Source: Alphaproteobacteria bacterium (lineage in GTDB: Bacteria > Pseudomonadota > Alphaproteobacteria > Caulobacterales > Maricaulaceae). Taken from it: 64,000 nucleotides of DNA. A model generated the notes under the pieces. It ran no database searches and was not told the DNA's origin. It worked only from the letters and a program-made list of their open reading frames with translations. This document shows positions 28,662 to 38,676 of this stretch, in pieces. How positions within the stretch are numbered: position 1 is the first letter of the stretch; each line of letters starts with the position of its first letter. The stretch covers positions 141,146-205,145 of the forward strand of contig WGNH01000008.1 in NCBI GenBank assembly GCA_016124665.1, given 5' to 3'. Both the position numbers and the translations under genes were made by a program.

Positions 28662-29609
28662 TCAGGCAACCAGTCTGGGCAGTTTGAAGACCACATTCTC
28701 GTCAGTCACCCGCAATTCTTCAACCGCCGTGTCATAGCGCGTGCCAATGGCGGCGATGAGATCCTCGACCAGTTGCTCCGGGGCCGAGGCGCCAGCCGTG
28801 ATGCCCACCGTCTGCGCCGTTTCCAGCAGCGACCAGTCGACGGCGCTGGCATCCTCCACCAACGCGGCTTTCCGGGCCCCGGCGCGAAGCGCCACTTCGA
28901 CCAGGCGCTTGGAGTTGGAGGAGGTCTCCGACCCGATCACCAGCACGACATCACACGGTTCGGCCATGGCCTTGACCGCGGCCTGCCGGTTGGTTGTGGC
29001 ATAGCAGATGTCTTCCTTGTGCGGGGCAGCGATCTCCGGGAAGCGTTTCTGCAGCACAGCCACGATCTCGGCCGTATCGTCGACGGAAAGCGTTGTCTGG
29101 GTCGCGAAGGCGATCCGGGAGGGGTCTTGCGGCTCGAATTTTTCGGCGTCACCGACGGTTTCAACCAGGGTGATGGCCCCTTCGGGCAACTGGCCCAGCG
29201 TGCCGACGACTTCCGGATGGCCGGCATGGCCGATCAGGACGATTTCCATGCCCGCCGCATGATGGCGCTGGGCCTCGACATGCACTTTCGAAACCAGCGG
29301 GCAGGTAGCATCGATATAGATCATCTCCCGGCGCCGGGCTTCTTCGGGCACGGATTTCGGCACGCCATGGGCAGAAAACACGACCGGCCGGTCCACCGGC
29401 GCCTCGTCCAGCTCATCGACAAAAACAGCCCCGATCCGCTCGAGGCGCTCGACCACATGCCGGTTATGGACAATCTCGTGGCGTACATAGACCGGTGTGC
29501 CGAATTTGGTGATGGCCTGCTCGACGATCTGGATCGCCCGGTCCACACCGGCACAAAATCCGCGCGGCGCGGCCAGCAAGACTTTCATCGGGCGTTTTTC
29601 CTGCGTCAT
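28662..29609 (-). CDS. ispH: 4-hydroxy-3-methylbut-2-enyl diphosphate reductase
   Basis: The product is 315 aa. It is the final MEP-pathway enzyme, giving IPP and DMAPP with a 4Fe-4S cluster. The three cluster cysteines lie in [24 protein letters not shown] and [11 protein letters not shown]; active-site blocks [18 protein letters not shown] and [15 protein letters not shown] are present. AAGGA precedes the ATG at 29609; a second ATG seven codons later is possible. Heads a run with the DUF1801 and rnhA genes. Another MEP gene, ispE, is at 55.3 kb. Confidence 0.96.
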   Translation of the reverse strand: MTQEKRPMKVLLAAPRGFCAGVDRAIQIVEQAITKFGTPVYVRHEIVHNRHVVERLERIGAVFVDELDEAPVDRPVVFSAHGVPKSVPEEARRREMIYIDATCPLVSKVHVEAQRHHAAGMEIVLIGHAGHPEVVGTLGQLPEGAITLVETVGDAEKFEPQDPSRIAFATQTTLSVDDTAEIVAVLQKRFPEIAAPHKEDICYATTNRQAAVKAMAEPCDVVLVIGSETSSNSKRLVEVALRAGARKAALVEDASAVDWSLLETAQTVGITAGASAPEQLVEDLIAAIGTRYDTAVEELRVTDENVVFKLPRLVA

Positions 29610-29703
29610 TTCTTATCCTTCATGTGCGGTCGTGGCGTTGCGGCGGCTGATCAGGCATCGTAAGACCCTGATCTAGTGAAGCGTCCGTCCGGAGTCATCA
29701 CCC

Positions 29704-30267
29704 ATGCGCTTGTTTGTCCCGCTGATTGCGATTGCCCTTGCCAGCTGCAGCTCGTTAGATCGTGCCATAAACGAAGCTCCTGACAATCCGGGACCCTGCC
29801 CGTCCGCACTGGCATTGTATGATGCGCACCGTGTGGTCGAGCTGACCGAGCAGCCTGCGACCATTGATTCTGTCGGCTTCACCGGCGAAATCAATGGCGT
29901 GCGTTCGCTTTGCCGCTATTACGATCTCGAGCCAATCAGAGCCAATCTGGAAATTGATTTCGGATTCGGACGCGGACCGGCGGCGCAGGGGAATGAGCAT
30001 ACCTACACCTATTTCGTGGCGGTCACACGCCGAGACAGTGTTGTGATCCATCGTGAGGAATTTCCGATCACTGTGCGCTTCGAACCGGGGCAGGACCGGG
30101 TCTTCCTGACCGAAACGCTGAACCGCATTTCCATTCCGCGGGCCAGGGAAACGACCTCGGGTTCGAATTTCGAGATCATTGTCGGATTCGACCTGACCCC
30201 TGAACAGGTTGAATGGAACCGCGCCGGTCAACGTTTCCGCGTGGATGCCGGTCAGGGCCAGGACTGA
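29704..30267 (+). CDS. Putative lipoprotein, unknown function
   Basis: Not recognised. The product is 187 aa with a lipoprotein signal (PLIAIALASCSS, lipobox LASC, Cys near 15). The mature part is mainly predicted beta-strand, with ANLEIDFGFGRGPAAQ, YTYFVAVTRRDSVVIHREEFPITVRFEPGQDRVFLTETLNRISIP and NFEIIVGFDLTPEQVEWNR. Two cysteines (GPCPSALA, RSLCRYY) might pair. It ends four bases before argS, so it probably shares that transcript. Confidence 0.65.
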   Translation: MRLFVPLIAIALASCSSLDRAINEAPDNPGPCPSALALYDAHRVVELTEQPATIDSVGFTGEINGVRSLCRYYDLEPIRANLEIDFGFGRGPAAQGNEHTYTYFVAVTRRDSVVIHREEFPITVRFEPGQDRVFLTETLNRISIPRARETTSGSNFEIIVGFDLTPEQVEWNRAGQRFRVDAGQGQD

Positions 30268-30271
30268 GCTC

Positions 30272-32035
30272 ATGACGTCTATCGTTGACCAGCTGACCGC
30301 CCGTACCGGTGCGGCGTTTGAGGCTATTGGCCTGCCTGCCGAGCTTGGCCGGTGCACAGAATCGGACCGACCGGACCTCGCTCCGTATCAATGCAATGGT
30401 GCGATGGCGGCTGCGAAGCTGGCCAAAAAGGCGCCGCGGGCCGTCGCGGAAGAGATTACTGCGCAGCTGGATGGCGATGAGATGATCGCCGACCTGGAAA
30501 TCGCCGGGCCGGGCTTTCTGAACATCACGCCAGCCGCGGCCGTCTATGAACGCCAGGCCAATGCCATCGCTGCCGATGACCGGGCGGGAGCCGGTCATGT
30601 TGAGGCCCCGCGAAAGGTGATGATCGATTTCGGCGGCCCCAATGTCGCCAAGCCGATGCATGTCGGGCATTTGCGGTCCTCCGTGCTGGGCGACAGCCTG
30701 CAGCGCCTGTTCCGCTTCCGCGGCGACGATGTGGTGTCTGACATTCACCTCGGCGACTGGGGATATCAGATGGGCCTGCTGGTCACCGAGTTGCAGGCCG
30801 AGCAGCCGGATCTGTCCTATTTCGACCCGGCCTATGAGGGCGAATATCCGTCCGAACCACCGGTCACGATCGAGGATTTGTCGCGGCTGTATCCGCAAGC
30901 GGCGGCCGCTGCGAAGGAAGATGACGACCGTGCGGCGCTGGCCCGCAAGGCGACAGCCGAATTACAGGCCGGGCGGCGCGGCTACCGGGCGCTTCTGGCG
31001 CATTTCATTTCCGTGTCCATCACGGCGCTGAAACATGATTTCGATACGCTCGGCGTGCATTTCGACCTGTGGAAGGGCGAAAGCGACGTCAACGAGCTGA
31101 TCCCGGAGCTGGTCGAGGATTTCAAGGCCCGCGGCGTGGCCGAAAAATCCGACGGTGCCTGGGTGGTGCGGGTGGCCCGCGACGATGACAAGAAGGAGCT
31201 GGCGCCGCTCATCCTCGTTTCATCGCAGGGCTCGGCGCTCTATGGCACGACCGATCTGGCCACCATTCTGGACCGGAAAAACACGGTCGGCCCGGACCTG
31301 ATTCTCTATGTCGTGGATCTGGGTCAGTCCGATCATTTCGAACAGGTCTATCGCGCCGCTTACAAGGCCGGGCTCGCGGAAGAAGGCTCGCTCGAACATA
31401 TCAAGTTCGGCACGGTGAACGGGCCGGATGGCAAGCGCCTGCGGACGCGCGCGGGCGGGACTTTCCGGCTCGCCGATCTGATCAATGAGGCATTCGAGCG
31501 CGCCAAGGCCCGGCTCAATGAGGCGGGGCTGGGGTCAGAGCTGGCGCCTGCGGAATTCGACCGCGTCGCGCGCATGGTCGCGAATGCCGCGATCAAGTTT
31601 GCCGATCTGCAGAATTACCGCACGACAAATTACATTTTCGAGCTCGACCGCTTCATCTCGTTTGAAGGCAAGACCGGCCCCTATCTCCTGTATCAGGCGG
31701 TGCGGGTGAAATCGATCATGCGCAAGGCTGAGGCGGAAGGGCTGACAGCCGGACCTGTCCGGATCACCGACCCGGCCGAGGCGGCGCTGGTCCGGCGTCT
31801 CGACGGGTTTGATGCGGCCTTGCAGCGGGCCTATGAGTTGCGCGCGCCCAATCATATCTGCGACCATGTCTATGCCCTGGCGCAAGCCTTCTCGTCCTTC
31901 TATGCGGCCTGCCCGATCCTGCCGGAAAAGGATGAAACCATCCGCGCCTCGCGCTTGGCACTGGCGCAAACCACGCTGAAACAGTTGGAGATCGCGCTGT
32001 CGCTGATCGGGCTGGACGCGCCGGAGAAGATGTAA
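30272..32035 (+). CDS. argS: Arginyl-tRNA synthetase
   Basis: The product is 587 aa. This class I synthetase has an N-terminal ArgRS-specific domain, the HIGH motif as PNVAKPMHVGHLRSSVLG (about 125), NVAGRMLS-equivalent GTVNGPDGKRLRTRAGG in place of KMSKS, and a C-terminal DALR anticodon-binding domain (FISFEGKTGPYLLYQAVRVKSIMRKAE). The frame opens at 30209, but MTSIVDQLT at 30272 fits the family N-terminus and lies after the lipoprotein gene; GAG is the only ribosome-site trace before it. It is followed by the glycine riboswitch region. Confidence 0.95.
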   Translation: MTSIVDQLTARTGAAFEAIGLPAELGRCTESDRPDLAPYQCNGAMAAAKLAKKAPRAVAEEITAQLDGDEMIADLEIAGPGFLNITPAAAVYERQANAIAADDRAGAGHVEAPRKVMIDFGGPNVAKPMHVGHLRSSVLGDSLQRLFRFRGDDVVSDIHLGDWGYQMGLLVTELQAEQPDLSYFDPAYEGEYPSEPPVTIEDLSRLYPQAAAAAKEDDDRAALARKATAELQAGRRGYRALLAHFISVSITALKHDFDTLGVHFDLWKGESDVNELIPELVEDFKARGVAEKSDGAWVVRVARDDDKKELAPLILVSSQGSALYGTTDLATILDRKNTVGPDLILYVVDLGQSDHFEQVYRAAYKAGLAEEGSLEHIKFGTVNGPDGKRLRTRAGGTFRLADLINEAFERAKARLNEAGLGSELAPAEFDRVARMVANAAIKFADLQNYRTTNYIFELDRFISFEGKTGPYLLYQAVRVKSIMRKAEAEGLTAGPVRITDPAEAALVRRLDGFDAALQRAYELRAPNHICDHVYALAQAFSSFYAACPILPEKDETIRASRLALAQTTLKQLEIALSLIGLDAPEKM

Positions 32036-32057
32036 ACAGCTTCCCGGTTTTGCGCGA

Positions 32058-32085
32058 TTGACTCCTATTGTGCGCGCTCTAAACC
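32058..32085 (+). promoter_or_regulatory. Candidate promoter of the glycine cleavage operon
   Basis: TTGACT (32058-32063), 16-bp spacer and TAAACC (32080-32085) lie directly upstream of the riboswitch, placing the start of the RNA about ten bases before the first aptamer. The -10 is weak. Confidence 0.4.
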
Positions 32086-32101
32086 TCATCACTTCCCGTC
32101 C

Positions 32102-32293
32102 CCGCGGGAGAGACCGGCAAATAAGGCCGGCGCCGAAGGCGCAACCGCCCCGGAAACGCTCAGGCAGATGGACCGCGGGATGACGAAACGCTGGAAAGCG
32201 GGCGCTTGAAAGAGCGTCCCACCGACGGAGCAAGCAAGGGAGGGATCATCCTTCTCCTTGCGGAATCTCTCAGGTCACCCAAGACAGCGGGGG
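32102..32293 (+). promoter_or_regulatory. Tandem glycine riboswitch
   Basis: Two consecutive glycine aptamers. The first (about 32102-32179) contains the conserved GGGAGAGACC, GCCGAAGGCGCAACCGCCC and GGAAACGCTCAGGC blocks and closes with GACCGCGG pairing to CCGCGG at its start. The second (about 32179-32293) contains ATGACGAAACGCTGGAAAG, CCACCGACGGAG, a stem-loop at roughly 32230-32260, and GCGGAATCTCTCAGGTCAC. Glycine binding would turn on the cleavage operon beginning 44 bp later. A short hairpin, GTCCGGA/TCCGGAC at 32296-32312, follows and could be the expression platform; there is no T-run, so control of translation is likely. Confidence 0.93.
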
Positions 32294-32336
32294 CCGTCCG
32301 GACCATCCGGACATGCCGGTAACGGGGCCCGAGACC

Positions 32337-33431
32337 ATGACTGATACGCTGCGGACGCCGCTTTACGAGCTTCACACTGCACTCGGTGCGAAGATGACGC
32401 CGTTTGCGGGCTATGACATGCCGCTGCAATACGATGGCATCATGGCCGAGCACAATCACACGCGCGCGGCGGCCGGCCTGTTCGACGTCTCCCATATGGG
32501 CCAGGCGCATTATATTGGCGACGAGGCGGCACTGGAAAAGCTGATCACGGCGGATCTTTCGGCGCTGGCGCCCGGCGAGCAGAAATACACGCTACTGCTG
32601 AACGAGCAGGGCGGGATCCGCGATGATCTGATGGTTTCGCGCCCCTTTGGCGATGATGGCCTCTTTCTGGTCGTTAATGCGGCGACCAAGGCCGATGATT
32701 TTGCCCATATTGCCAAGAATACCGCCGGAAAGGGTGAGCTGCGCGTCATAGAAGATCGCGCGCTGATCGCGCTGCAGGGCCCGCAGGCGGCGGATGTTTT
32801 CAGCGCGCTGGTGCCGGACGCAGCAAGGCTGGTTTTCATGCAGTGCGGCGTATTCACGCTGGACGGGACAGAGATCTGGGTCTCGCGCTCTGGCTATACC
32901 GGCGAGGACGGGTTCGAGATTTCGATTCCGGCAGACCGGGCTGAGGCCATTGCACGGCTGATTCTCGCCGATGCGCGGGTCAAGCCGATCGGGCTGGGCG
33001 CGCGTGATTCGCTGCGGCTGGAGGCCGGGCTCTGCCTCTATGGCCATGACATGAACGAGGACACCACGCCGGTTGAAGCGGTGCTGATGTGGGCAGTAGC
33101 CAAGCCGCGCCGCGATCGCCTTGATTTTCCCGGTGCCAAGCGCGTGATGCAGATGTTTGCCGACAAGCCGGCGCGCAAGCGTGTGGGCTTCACCATGGCC
33201 GGCGCGCCTGCCCGCGAAGGGGCGGAGATCGTCAAGGATGGCCAGAGCATCGGTATCGTCACCTCCGGCGGTTTCGGCCCGAGCGTGGGCGGACCAGTGG
33301 GCATGGCCTATATCGATCTGGATCACGCCAGCCCGGGGACGGAGATTGAAATTCTGCTGCGCGGCAAGGCGAGGCCGGCACAGGTGACGAAAATGCCTTT
33401 CGTCGAACAACGGTATTATCGGGGCGAATAG
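32337..33431 (+). CDS. gcvT: Glycine cleavage system T protein (aminomethyltransferase)
   Basis: The product is 364 aa. It transfers the methylene carbon from the H-protein aminomethyl-lipoyl group to tetrahydrofolate, releasing ammonia. Family blocks: TPFAGYDMPLQYDGIMAEHNHTR, LFDVSHMGQ, GYTGEDGFEISIP and LGARDSLRLEAGLCLYGHDM. The frame opens at 32313; MTDTLRTPLYELH at 32337 is the family start, though the Shine-Dalgarno is weak (GAG). First gene of the riboswitch-controlled operon. Confidence 0.95.
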   Translation: MTDTLRTPLYELHTALGAKMTPFAGYDMPLQYDGIMAEHNHTRAAAGLFDVSHMGQAHYIGDEAALEKLITADLSALAPGEQKYTLLLNEQGGIRDDLMVSRPFGDDGLFLVVNAATKADDFAHIAKNTAGKGELRVIEDRALIALQGPQAADVFSALVPDAARLVFMQCGVFTLDGTEIWVSRSGYTGEDGFEISIPADRAEAIARLILADARVKPIGLGARDSLRLEAGLCLYGHDMNEDTTPVEAVLMWAVAKPRRDRLDFPGAKRVMQMFADKPARKRVGFTMAGAPAREGAEIVKDGQSIGIVTSGGFGPSVGGPVGMAYIDLDHASPGTEIEILLRGKARPAQVTKMPFVEQRYYRGE

Positions 33432-33449
33432 CCACAAGGGGAGGACGCG

Positions 33450-33815
33450 ATGAGCGTGAAATACACCAAGGACCATGAATGGGTGAAAGTCGATGGCGAC
33501 ACCGCCACGGTCGGCATCACCGCCTATGCCGCCGAACAACTGGGCGATGTCGTGTTTGTTGAACTGCCGGAGGTCGGCAAATCCTTCGACCAGGGCGATG
33601 AAATGGCGGTCGTGGAATCGGTGAAGGCCGCGTCCGAAGTCTACGCGCCGGTCTCCGGCGAAGTCGTGGCGGTCAATGACGGGCTGGAAGGCGAGCCGCA
33701 AAAGGTCAATGAAAGCCCGGATGCCGATGGCTGGTTCGTGAAGCTGAAACTGAGCGATACAAGCCAGCTCGATGGCCTCATGGATGAGACTGCCTACCAG
33801 GCTCATATCTCCTAA
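33450..33815 (+). CDS. gcvH: Glycine cleavage system H protein
   Basis: The product is 121 aa, normal length. The lipoylated lysine is in [17 protein letters not shown] near residue 60, and the N-terminus [20 protein letters not shown] is typical. It shuttles the aminomethyl group between P, T and L proteins. GGGGAGG lies before the ATG; gcvT ends 18 bp upstream and gcvPA begins 20 bp downstream. Confidence 0.97.
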   Translation: MSVKYTKDHEWVKVDGDTATVGITAYAAEQLGDVVFVELPEVGKSFDQGDEMAVVESVKAASEVYAPVSGEVVAVNDGLEGEPQKVNESPDADGWFVKLKLSDTSQLDGLMDETAYQAHIS

Positions 33816-33835
33816 ATTTCCAACAGGACAAGCGG

Positions 33836-35185
33836 ATGCGATATCTCCCCCTGACGCCGGCTGACCGGCAAGACATGCTGAAGCGGATCGGCGCGGCATC
33901 CATTGATGCCCTGTTCACCGATGTGCCAGAGGCCGCGCGGCTCGACGGGCCGGTGGATCTGCCGATGCACCAGACCGAGCTTCAGGTGGAGCGGGCGCTG
34001 TCGAAACTGGCGGGCGAGAACACGCCGGCGTCCAGCGTGCCCTTCTTTGTCGGGGCCGGAGCCTACAAGCACCATGTCCCTGCCACGGTGGACCATCTCA
34101 TCCAGCGTTCGGAATTCCTGACCGCCTATACGCCCTACCAGCCGGAGATCAGCCAGGGCACGCTGCAAACGCTGTTCGAATTCCAGACCCAGGTCGCGCT
34201 TATGACCGGCATGGATGTCGCCAATGCCTCCATGTATGACGGCTCGACCGCCTGCGGCGAAGCCGTACTGATGGCGGCGCGGGTGACGAAACGCAAGAAG
34301 GCGGTGCTCGCCGGTTCGCTGCACCCGCATTATGCCGCGACGACCAAGACGCTGGCCAAATACATGGATATCGCCGTGGCCTCGACCGCGCCCGATCTTG
34401 ACGGACTGACGGGCATTGCCGAGACGATTGATGACGAAACCGCTTGTGTGGTGATCCAGACGCCGGACGTATTCGGCCGGTTGCATGACCTGACGGAGAT
34501 CTCGGAAAAAGCGCACAAGCATGGTGCGCTCGTGATCGCCGTCTTTACCGAGCCGGTCTCGCTGGGGCTGGTGAAATCGCCCGGTGAAATGGGCGCGGAC
34601 ATCGCCGTTGGCGAAGGCCAGGGGATTGGCGTCGGGCTCAATTTCGGCGGGCCATATGTGGGGCTTTTTGCCTGCAAGAATGATCGCAATTTCATCCGTA
34701 ATCTGCCGGGACGGCTGGCGGGCGAAACCGTGGATGCCGATGGCCGCCGCGGCTATGTGCTGACGCTCTCCACGCGCGAGCAGCATATCCGCCGCGACAA
34801 GGCGACCTCGAATATCTGCACCAATTCCGGCCTGTGCGCGCTGGCCTTCACCATTCACATGACGCTTCTGGGCGAGAAGGGTCTGACGACGCTGGCGCAG
34901 CTCAATCACGAAACGGCCTGTGATCTGGCAGACCGGCTGAGCGCGGTGGCGGGCGTGGAGCTTCTCACCGGCACCTTCTTCAATGAATTCGCCCTGCGCC
35001 TGACCAAGCCTGCGGCTGATGTCGTGGACGCGCTGGTGGACAGGGGCGTGCTGGGCGGCGTGCCGGCCTCGCGCCTCTATCCGGGCGAGGGGCTGGAGGA
35101 TGTGCTGATCGTCGCGGCCACGGAAACCAATACGCCAGAGGATCTGGCGGCGTTCGAAACCGCCCTGCGGGAGGTATTGGCATGA
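33836..35185 (+). CDS. gcvPA: Glycine dehydrogenase (decarboxylating), subunit 1
   Basis: The product is 449 aa. This is the N-terminal half of P protein in the split arrangement. Blocks: [81 protein letters not shown] and [12 protein letters not shown]. It lacks the PLP lysine, which is in subunit 2. Its TGA overlaps the gcvPB start by four bases (ATGA), fitting equal production of the two halves. Confidence 0.95.
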   Translation: MRYLPLTPADRQDMLKRIGAASIDALFTDVPEAARLDGPVDLPMHQTELQVERALSKLAGENTPASSVPFFVGAGAYKHHVPATVDHLIQRSEFLTAYTPYQPEISQGTLQTLFEFQTQVALMTGMDVANASMYDGSTACGEAVLMAARVTKRKKAVLAGSLHPHYAATTKTLAKYMDIAVASTAPDLDGLTGIAETIDDETACVVIQTPDVFGRLHDLTEISEKAHKHGALVIAVFTEPVSLGLVKSPGEMGADIAVGEGQGIGVGLNFGGPYVGLFACKNDRNFIRNLPGRLAGETVDADGRRGYVLTLSTREQHIRRDKATSNICTNSGLCALAFTIHMTLLGEKGLTTLAQLNHETACDLADRLSAVAGVELLTGTFFNEFALRLTKPAADVVDALVDRGVLGGVPASRLYPGEGLEDVLIVAATETNTPEDLAAFETALREVLA

Positions 35186-36756
35186 GCATGAACACACAAG
35201 GCCGTCCGACGCGTATCGAGCATGACATCGATCCCGGCGGCTATGAGACGCTGTCCGGCTCGCGCGGGCTGGACCAGGCCGAACCGCTCTTGTTCGAGCG
35301 TGGCTCGCTGGAGGTCACCGGTGTGGATCTGCCCACGCCGAAGGGCGGGCCGAACCGTCTGGGCTCAATGAAGCGCGAGGGCGTGATCGGCCTGCCGGGC
35401 CTCGCCGAACCGGAAACCATGCGCCATTATGTGCGCCTGAGCCGCAAGAATTATGCGATCGATCTGGGGCTCTATCCGCTGGGCTCGTGCACGATGAAGC
35501 ACAATCCGCGCCTGAATGAAAAAATCGCGCGCCTGCCGGGCTTTGCCGACATTCACCCGTTGCAGCCCGAACGGACGGTGCAGGGCGCCTACAAGCTGAT
35601 CGAGGAGCTGGCCCGCTGGCTGATGGTGCTGACCAATACGCCCGCTGTGGCGATGAGCCCGAAAGCCGGCGCGCATGGCGAATTGTGCGGCATGATGGCG
35701 ATCCGGGCGGCGCTGGATGCGCGCGGCGAATCCGGACGGCGGCGGGTGCTGGTGCCGGAATCGGCGCACGGCACCAATCCGGCGACGGCGGTCCAATGCG
35801 GTTTCTTCACCGACGAGATTCCGGCAGACAAGACCGGCCGAGTCGATATGGAGGCGTTCAAGGCGAAGCTGGGCGATGATGTCGCCGGCATCATGCTGAC
35901 CAATCCCAATACCTGCGGCCTGTTTGAACGCGACATCAAGGAAATCGCCGACTTGATCCATGAGGCGGGTGGCTATTTCTATTGCGACGGGGCGAATTTC
36001 AACGCCATTGTCGGGCGTGTCCGTCCGGGCGATCTCGGCATTGATGCGATGCATATCAATCTGCACAAGACCTTCTCCACCCCGCATGGTGGCGGTGGTC
36101 CGGGCTCGGGTCCGACGGTCTTCTCCGAAGCGCTGGCCCCGTTCGCGCCCTTGCCCTTCATCGTGAAAACCGCCGATGGCGCACAGCTGAAAATGGCGGA
36201 AAATGACGGCGATGCCGACGGCGAGGCGCGGCCCTTTGGCCGCCTGACCGCTTTCCATGGCCAGATGGGCATGTTCACCCGGGCGCTGACCTATATGATG
36301 AGCCATGGCGCGGACGGGCTGAAGCAGGCGTCGGAAGATGCCGTTCTGAATGCGAACTATATCCTGGCGCGGCTGAAGGATGTCATGACGCCGGCCTTTG
36401 ACGGAACCTGCATGCACGAAGCCCTGTTCGATGACCGCTTCCTGAAGGATACCGGCGTGACCACGCTCGATTTTGCAAAAGCCATGATCGATGAGGGCTA
36501 TCACCCGATGACCATGTATTTCCCGCTGGTCGTTCACGGGGCCATGCTGATCGAACCGACCGAGACCGAATCAAAATCCGGTCTGGACCGTTTCTGTGAT
36601 GTCCTGCTGGGCCTTGCCGCTGCGGCGGCCGCCGGTGATGCGGACCGTTTCAGGGCGGCACCTGTGCATGCGCCGATGCGGCGTCTGGACGAGACGCGGG
36701 CGGCCCGCCAACCGGTACTGCGCTGGACACCGCCGGTCGCGGAAGCCGCGGAATAA
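35182..36756 (+). CDS. gcvPB: Glycine dehydrogenase (decarboxylating), subunit 2
   Basis: The product is 524 aa, the PLP-binding half of split P protein. The cofactor lysine lies in [22 protein letters not shown] near residue 297; [21 protein letters not shown] and [15 protein letters not shown] are further hallmarks. With gcvPA it decarboxylates glycine and loads the methylamine group onto GcvH. L protein (dihydrolipoyl dehydrogenase) is not in the window. It ends the operon; no terminator is obvious. Confidence 0.95.
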   Translation: MSMNTQGRPTRIEHDIDPGGYETLSGSRGLDQAEPLLFERGSLEVTGVDLPTPKGGPNRLGSMKREGVIGLPGLAEPETMRHYVRLSRKNYAIDLGLYPLGSCTMKHNPRLNEKIARLPGFADIHPLQPERTVQGAYKLIEELARWLMVLTNTPAVAMSPKAGAHGELCGMMAIRAALDARGESGRRRVLVPESAHGTNPATAVQCGFFTDEIPADKTGRVDMEAFKAKLGDDVAGIMLTNPNTCGLFERDIKEIADLIHEAGGYFYCDGANFNAIVGRVRPGDLGIDAMHINLHKTFSTPHGGGGPGSGPTVFSEALAPFAPLPFIVKTADGAQLKMAENDGDADGEARPFGRLTAFHGQMGMFTRALTYMMSHGADGLKQASEDAVLNANYILARLKDVMTPAFDGTCMHEALFDDRFLKDTGVTTLDFAKAMIDEGYHPMTMYFPLVVHGAMLIEPTETESKSGLDRFCDVLLGLAAAAAAGDADRFRAAPVHAPMRRLDETRAARQPVLRWTPPVAEAAE

Positions 36757-36885
36757 TCAACAGTTAGCACTGCATTTCGCCCGAATTCGGTCGTTTTCGC
36801 TGCTAATGTGTCGTTGTGGGCCTAGCGTTGATCTTGATCACTTTCTAGGCAGGCCCATCTATGTCAGGGAGCAGGAAAGACCCGA

Positions 36886-37197
36886 ATGAATGATGCGCTG
36901 AACAATATGAGCAAGACGCCGCTGGGCAGCGTCATTGCCACCGTTCTGCGCATGGTCGGGATTGCGCTCGGCCTGGCCCTGATGATCATCGCCATTCCGC
37001 TGGCGGTCACGCCGATTCCGCTGGGTGTCCCGCTCTTCATCATTGGTACGCTGATGCTGGCGGGCAGCTCGCCCCGGGCGCACCGGATGATTACCGGATA
37101 TCTGAAGCGTCATCCCGGTTTCTGGAACCGCGTAAAGCGGGCCTTTGGCGAAAAGGACGATGATCCGGAAGACGAAAAGCCGGCCAATCCAACATAA
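36886..37197 (+). CDS. Small two-helix membrane protein
   Basis: The product is 103 aa. Two adjacent hydrophobic helices (VLRMVGIALGLALMIIAIPLAV and PLGVPLFIIGTLMLAGSS) joined by TPIPLG, then a basic segment RAHRMITGYLKRHPGFWNRVKRAF and an acidic tail. The layout resembles small PGPGW-type membrane proteins but the diagnostic motif is not intact, so no family is assigned. AGGAAAG precedes the ATG. A strong terminator follows at once. Confidence 0.65.
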   Translation: MNDALNNMSKTPLGSVIATVLRMVGIALGLALMIIAIPLAVTPIPLGVPLFIIGTLMLAGSSPRAHRMITGYLKRHPGFWNRVKRAFGEKDDDPEDEKPANPT

Positions 37198-37228
37198 AAA
37201 AGCCCCGGCAAACCGGGGCTTTTCTTTT
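37198..37228. terminator. Bidirectional rho-independent terminator
   Basis: AAAAGCCCCGG (37198-37208) pairs with CCGGGGCTTTT (37213-37223) around CAAA, with A- and T-runs on both outer sides. It serves the small membrane protein gene on the plus strand and the convergent F0 ATP synthase operon (last stop at 37244) on the minus strand. Confidence 0.85.
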
Positions 37229-37243
37229 AGCTGGAAACGCTGA

Positions 37244-37738
37244 TCAATTCAGCCGGGTCTCGAGATCGGCAAGGTCGGCTTTCAGGCGCTCGGCGTGATC
37301 GGCCTTCTTTGTGTGTTCGGCGATCAGACGGGCGGCCGCATCGGTTGCCAGATCGGCAGCGAGAGCCTTGACCTCGGCGACGGCATGGGCCTCGGCCTGG
37401 GCGATCCGCTGTTCTGCCAGCGCCGTGCGGCGTTCGAGGCGGGCCGCCAGCTCGGTGCGGGCCGCCTCACGCAAATGTTTCGCGTCTGATTTGGCCTGCT
37501 CGATAATGGCTTCGGCTTCGGCTTCAGCCTCGCGCTGCTTGCGCTGGAAGCTGGCCAGCAATTCCTGGGCTTCTTCCCGCATCCGGCGGGCATCGTCGAG
37601 ATCATTGCGGATCTTGTCGGCGCGGGTGTCGAGTTGCCTGGTGATAATGCCGGGTACCTTGGCCCAGACCAGAATGCCGAAAAAAATGACAACCCCGAGC
37701 ATGGCCCAGAAGGATGTGTCCTGCAGAAGATAGGTCAT
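37244..37738 (-). CDS. atpF: ATP synthase F0 subunit b
   Basis: The product is 164 aa: one N-terminal membrane helix (FWAMLGVVIFFGILVWAKVPGIITRQLDTRADKI) and a long charged helix (DDARRMREEAQELLASFQRKQREAEAEAEAIIEQAKSDAKHL) forming the peripheral stalk that holds F1. It is last in the minus-strand atpI-B-E-F'-F operon, 11 bp after the b' gene, and a terminator follows. Confidence 0.92.
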   Translation of the reverse strand: MTYLLQDTSFWAMLGVVIFFGILVWAKVPGIITRQLDTRADKIRNDLDDARRMREEAQELLASFQRKQREAEAEAEAIIEQAKSDAKHLREAARTELAARLERRTALAEQRIAQAEAHAVAEVKALAADLATDAAARLIAEHTKKADHAERLKADLADLETRLN

Positions 37739-37749
37739 AGGCTGTTCTC

Positions 37750-38316
37750 CTACCGGCTTTCGAGGGCCTTGATGGCCTGATCCGCGTCTTTTTCCGTCAC
37801 CGACAGACCGCCAATACGGTTGGCCGCCTCTGCGGCGGTCGGCGCCGCGATATTCCGCACTTCGGCAAGGGCTTTGGCGCGGGCGTCTGCCAGCGTCTTC
37901 TCGGCTTCGGCTGACTTGGCGGCAATCTCGGCATCGACCTCGGCGGTCTCATCCGCGATTTCCCGGTCCATGGCGGCTTTGGCTTCGGCGGCCAGATTAT
38001 GGGCCCGGGCCCGGGCATCCGCCAGCGCCTGCTCATAGGCGGAACGGGTCTGATCGGCTTCGGCAGATATTTGCTGGGCCGCATCAAGATCGTCGGCGAT
38101 GCGGTCGCGGCGTTCCTCGATGATCCCGCCAATCCGCGGCAGGATCCAGCGCGACATCAGCAGGTAGAGCGCTGCGAAGGTGATCAGGAGCCAGAAGATC
38201 TGCGAGGCAAAATAGGCCGGATCAAACGGCGGGAAGGCGCCGGAGGCTTCATGCTCTCCGCCGCCGGCTTCCTGAGCCGCGGTGACCGCCAGATTCATCA
38301 GCGCAATGAGCGTCAT
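37750..38316 (-). CDS. atpG: ATP synthase F0 subunit b'
   Basis: The product is 188 aa. A short N-terminal extension precedes one membrane helix ([51 protein letters not shown]) and a long Ala/Glu-rich coiled coil. The [21 protein letters not shown] junction is typical of the second, divergent b subunit of alphaproteobacteria and photosynthetic organisms. With subunit b it makes a heterodimeric outer stalk. The symbol varies in the literature (atpF', atpX, atpG); the start at 38316 gives an unusually hydrophobic N-terminus [18 protein letters not shown], which could be a cleaved or extra segment. Confidence 0.9.
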   Translation of the reverse strand: MTLIALMNLAVTAAQEAGGGEHEASGAFPPFDPAYFASQIFWLLITFAALYLLMSRWILPRIGGIIEERRDRIADDLDAAQQISAEADQTRSAYEQALADARARAHNLAAEAKAAMDREIADETAEVDAEIAAKSAEAEKTLADARAKALAEVRNIAAPTAAEAANRIGGLSVTEKDADQAIKALESR

Positions 38317-38349
38317 GGGACGACTCTTTCCGTTAGCACAACAGTGTCA

Positions 38350-38373
38350 GCCGCGGGCAGAAACGCCCGCGGC
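38350..38373 (-). other. Intercistronic stem-loop downstream of atpE
   Basis: A perfect nine-base-pair stem, GCCGCGGGC (38350-38358) with GCCCGCGGC (38365-38373), loop of six bases, lies 18 bp after the atpE stop and before atpF'. No T-run follows. It is well placed to protect the 3' end of a processed atpE transcript and so raise subunit c output relative to the stalk subunits. Confidence 0.55.
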
Positions 38374-38391
38374 CAATCGGGATTTGCCGTC

Positions 38392-38628
38392 CTAGACGAC
38401 GAAGAGAAGCAGAAGCGCGATCAGCAGCGAGAAGATGCCGAGGGCTTCCGTCACGGCGAAGCCGAAGATCAGCGTACCGAATTGTTGCTGGGCAGCGGCG
38501 GGATTGCGCATGGCACCTTGAAGGAAGGAACCAAAGATGTTGCCCACGCCCATGGCGGCGCCCAGCATGCCGAGGCAAGCGAGGCCAGCGCCGATGTATT
38601 TTCCGAGATCAATAAGACCCTGTTCCAT
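38392..38628 (-). CDS. atpE: ATP synthase F0 subunit c
   Basis: The product is 78 aa with two membrane helices joined by the polar loop containing RNPAAQQQ. The proton-carrying glutamate is in IFGFAVTEALGIFSLL, and the first helix has the GAGLACLGMLGAAMGVGNIFG glycine pattern needed for ring packing. It forms the rotor ring of F0, so many copies per complex are required. GGAG lies upstream. Confidence 0.95.
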   Translation of the reverse strand: MEQGLIDLGKYIGAGLACLGMLGAAMGVGNIFGSFLQGAMRNPAAAQQQFGTLIFGFAVTEALGIFSLLIALLLLFVV

Positions 38629-38676
38629 TTTGGAGCTCCTTGTAAGCGGTCCGGTTAGATAGATTGGCTAAACCCG

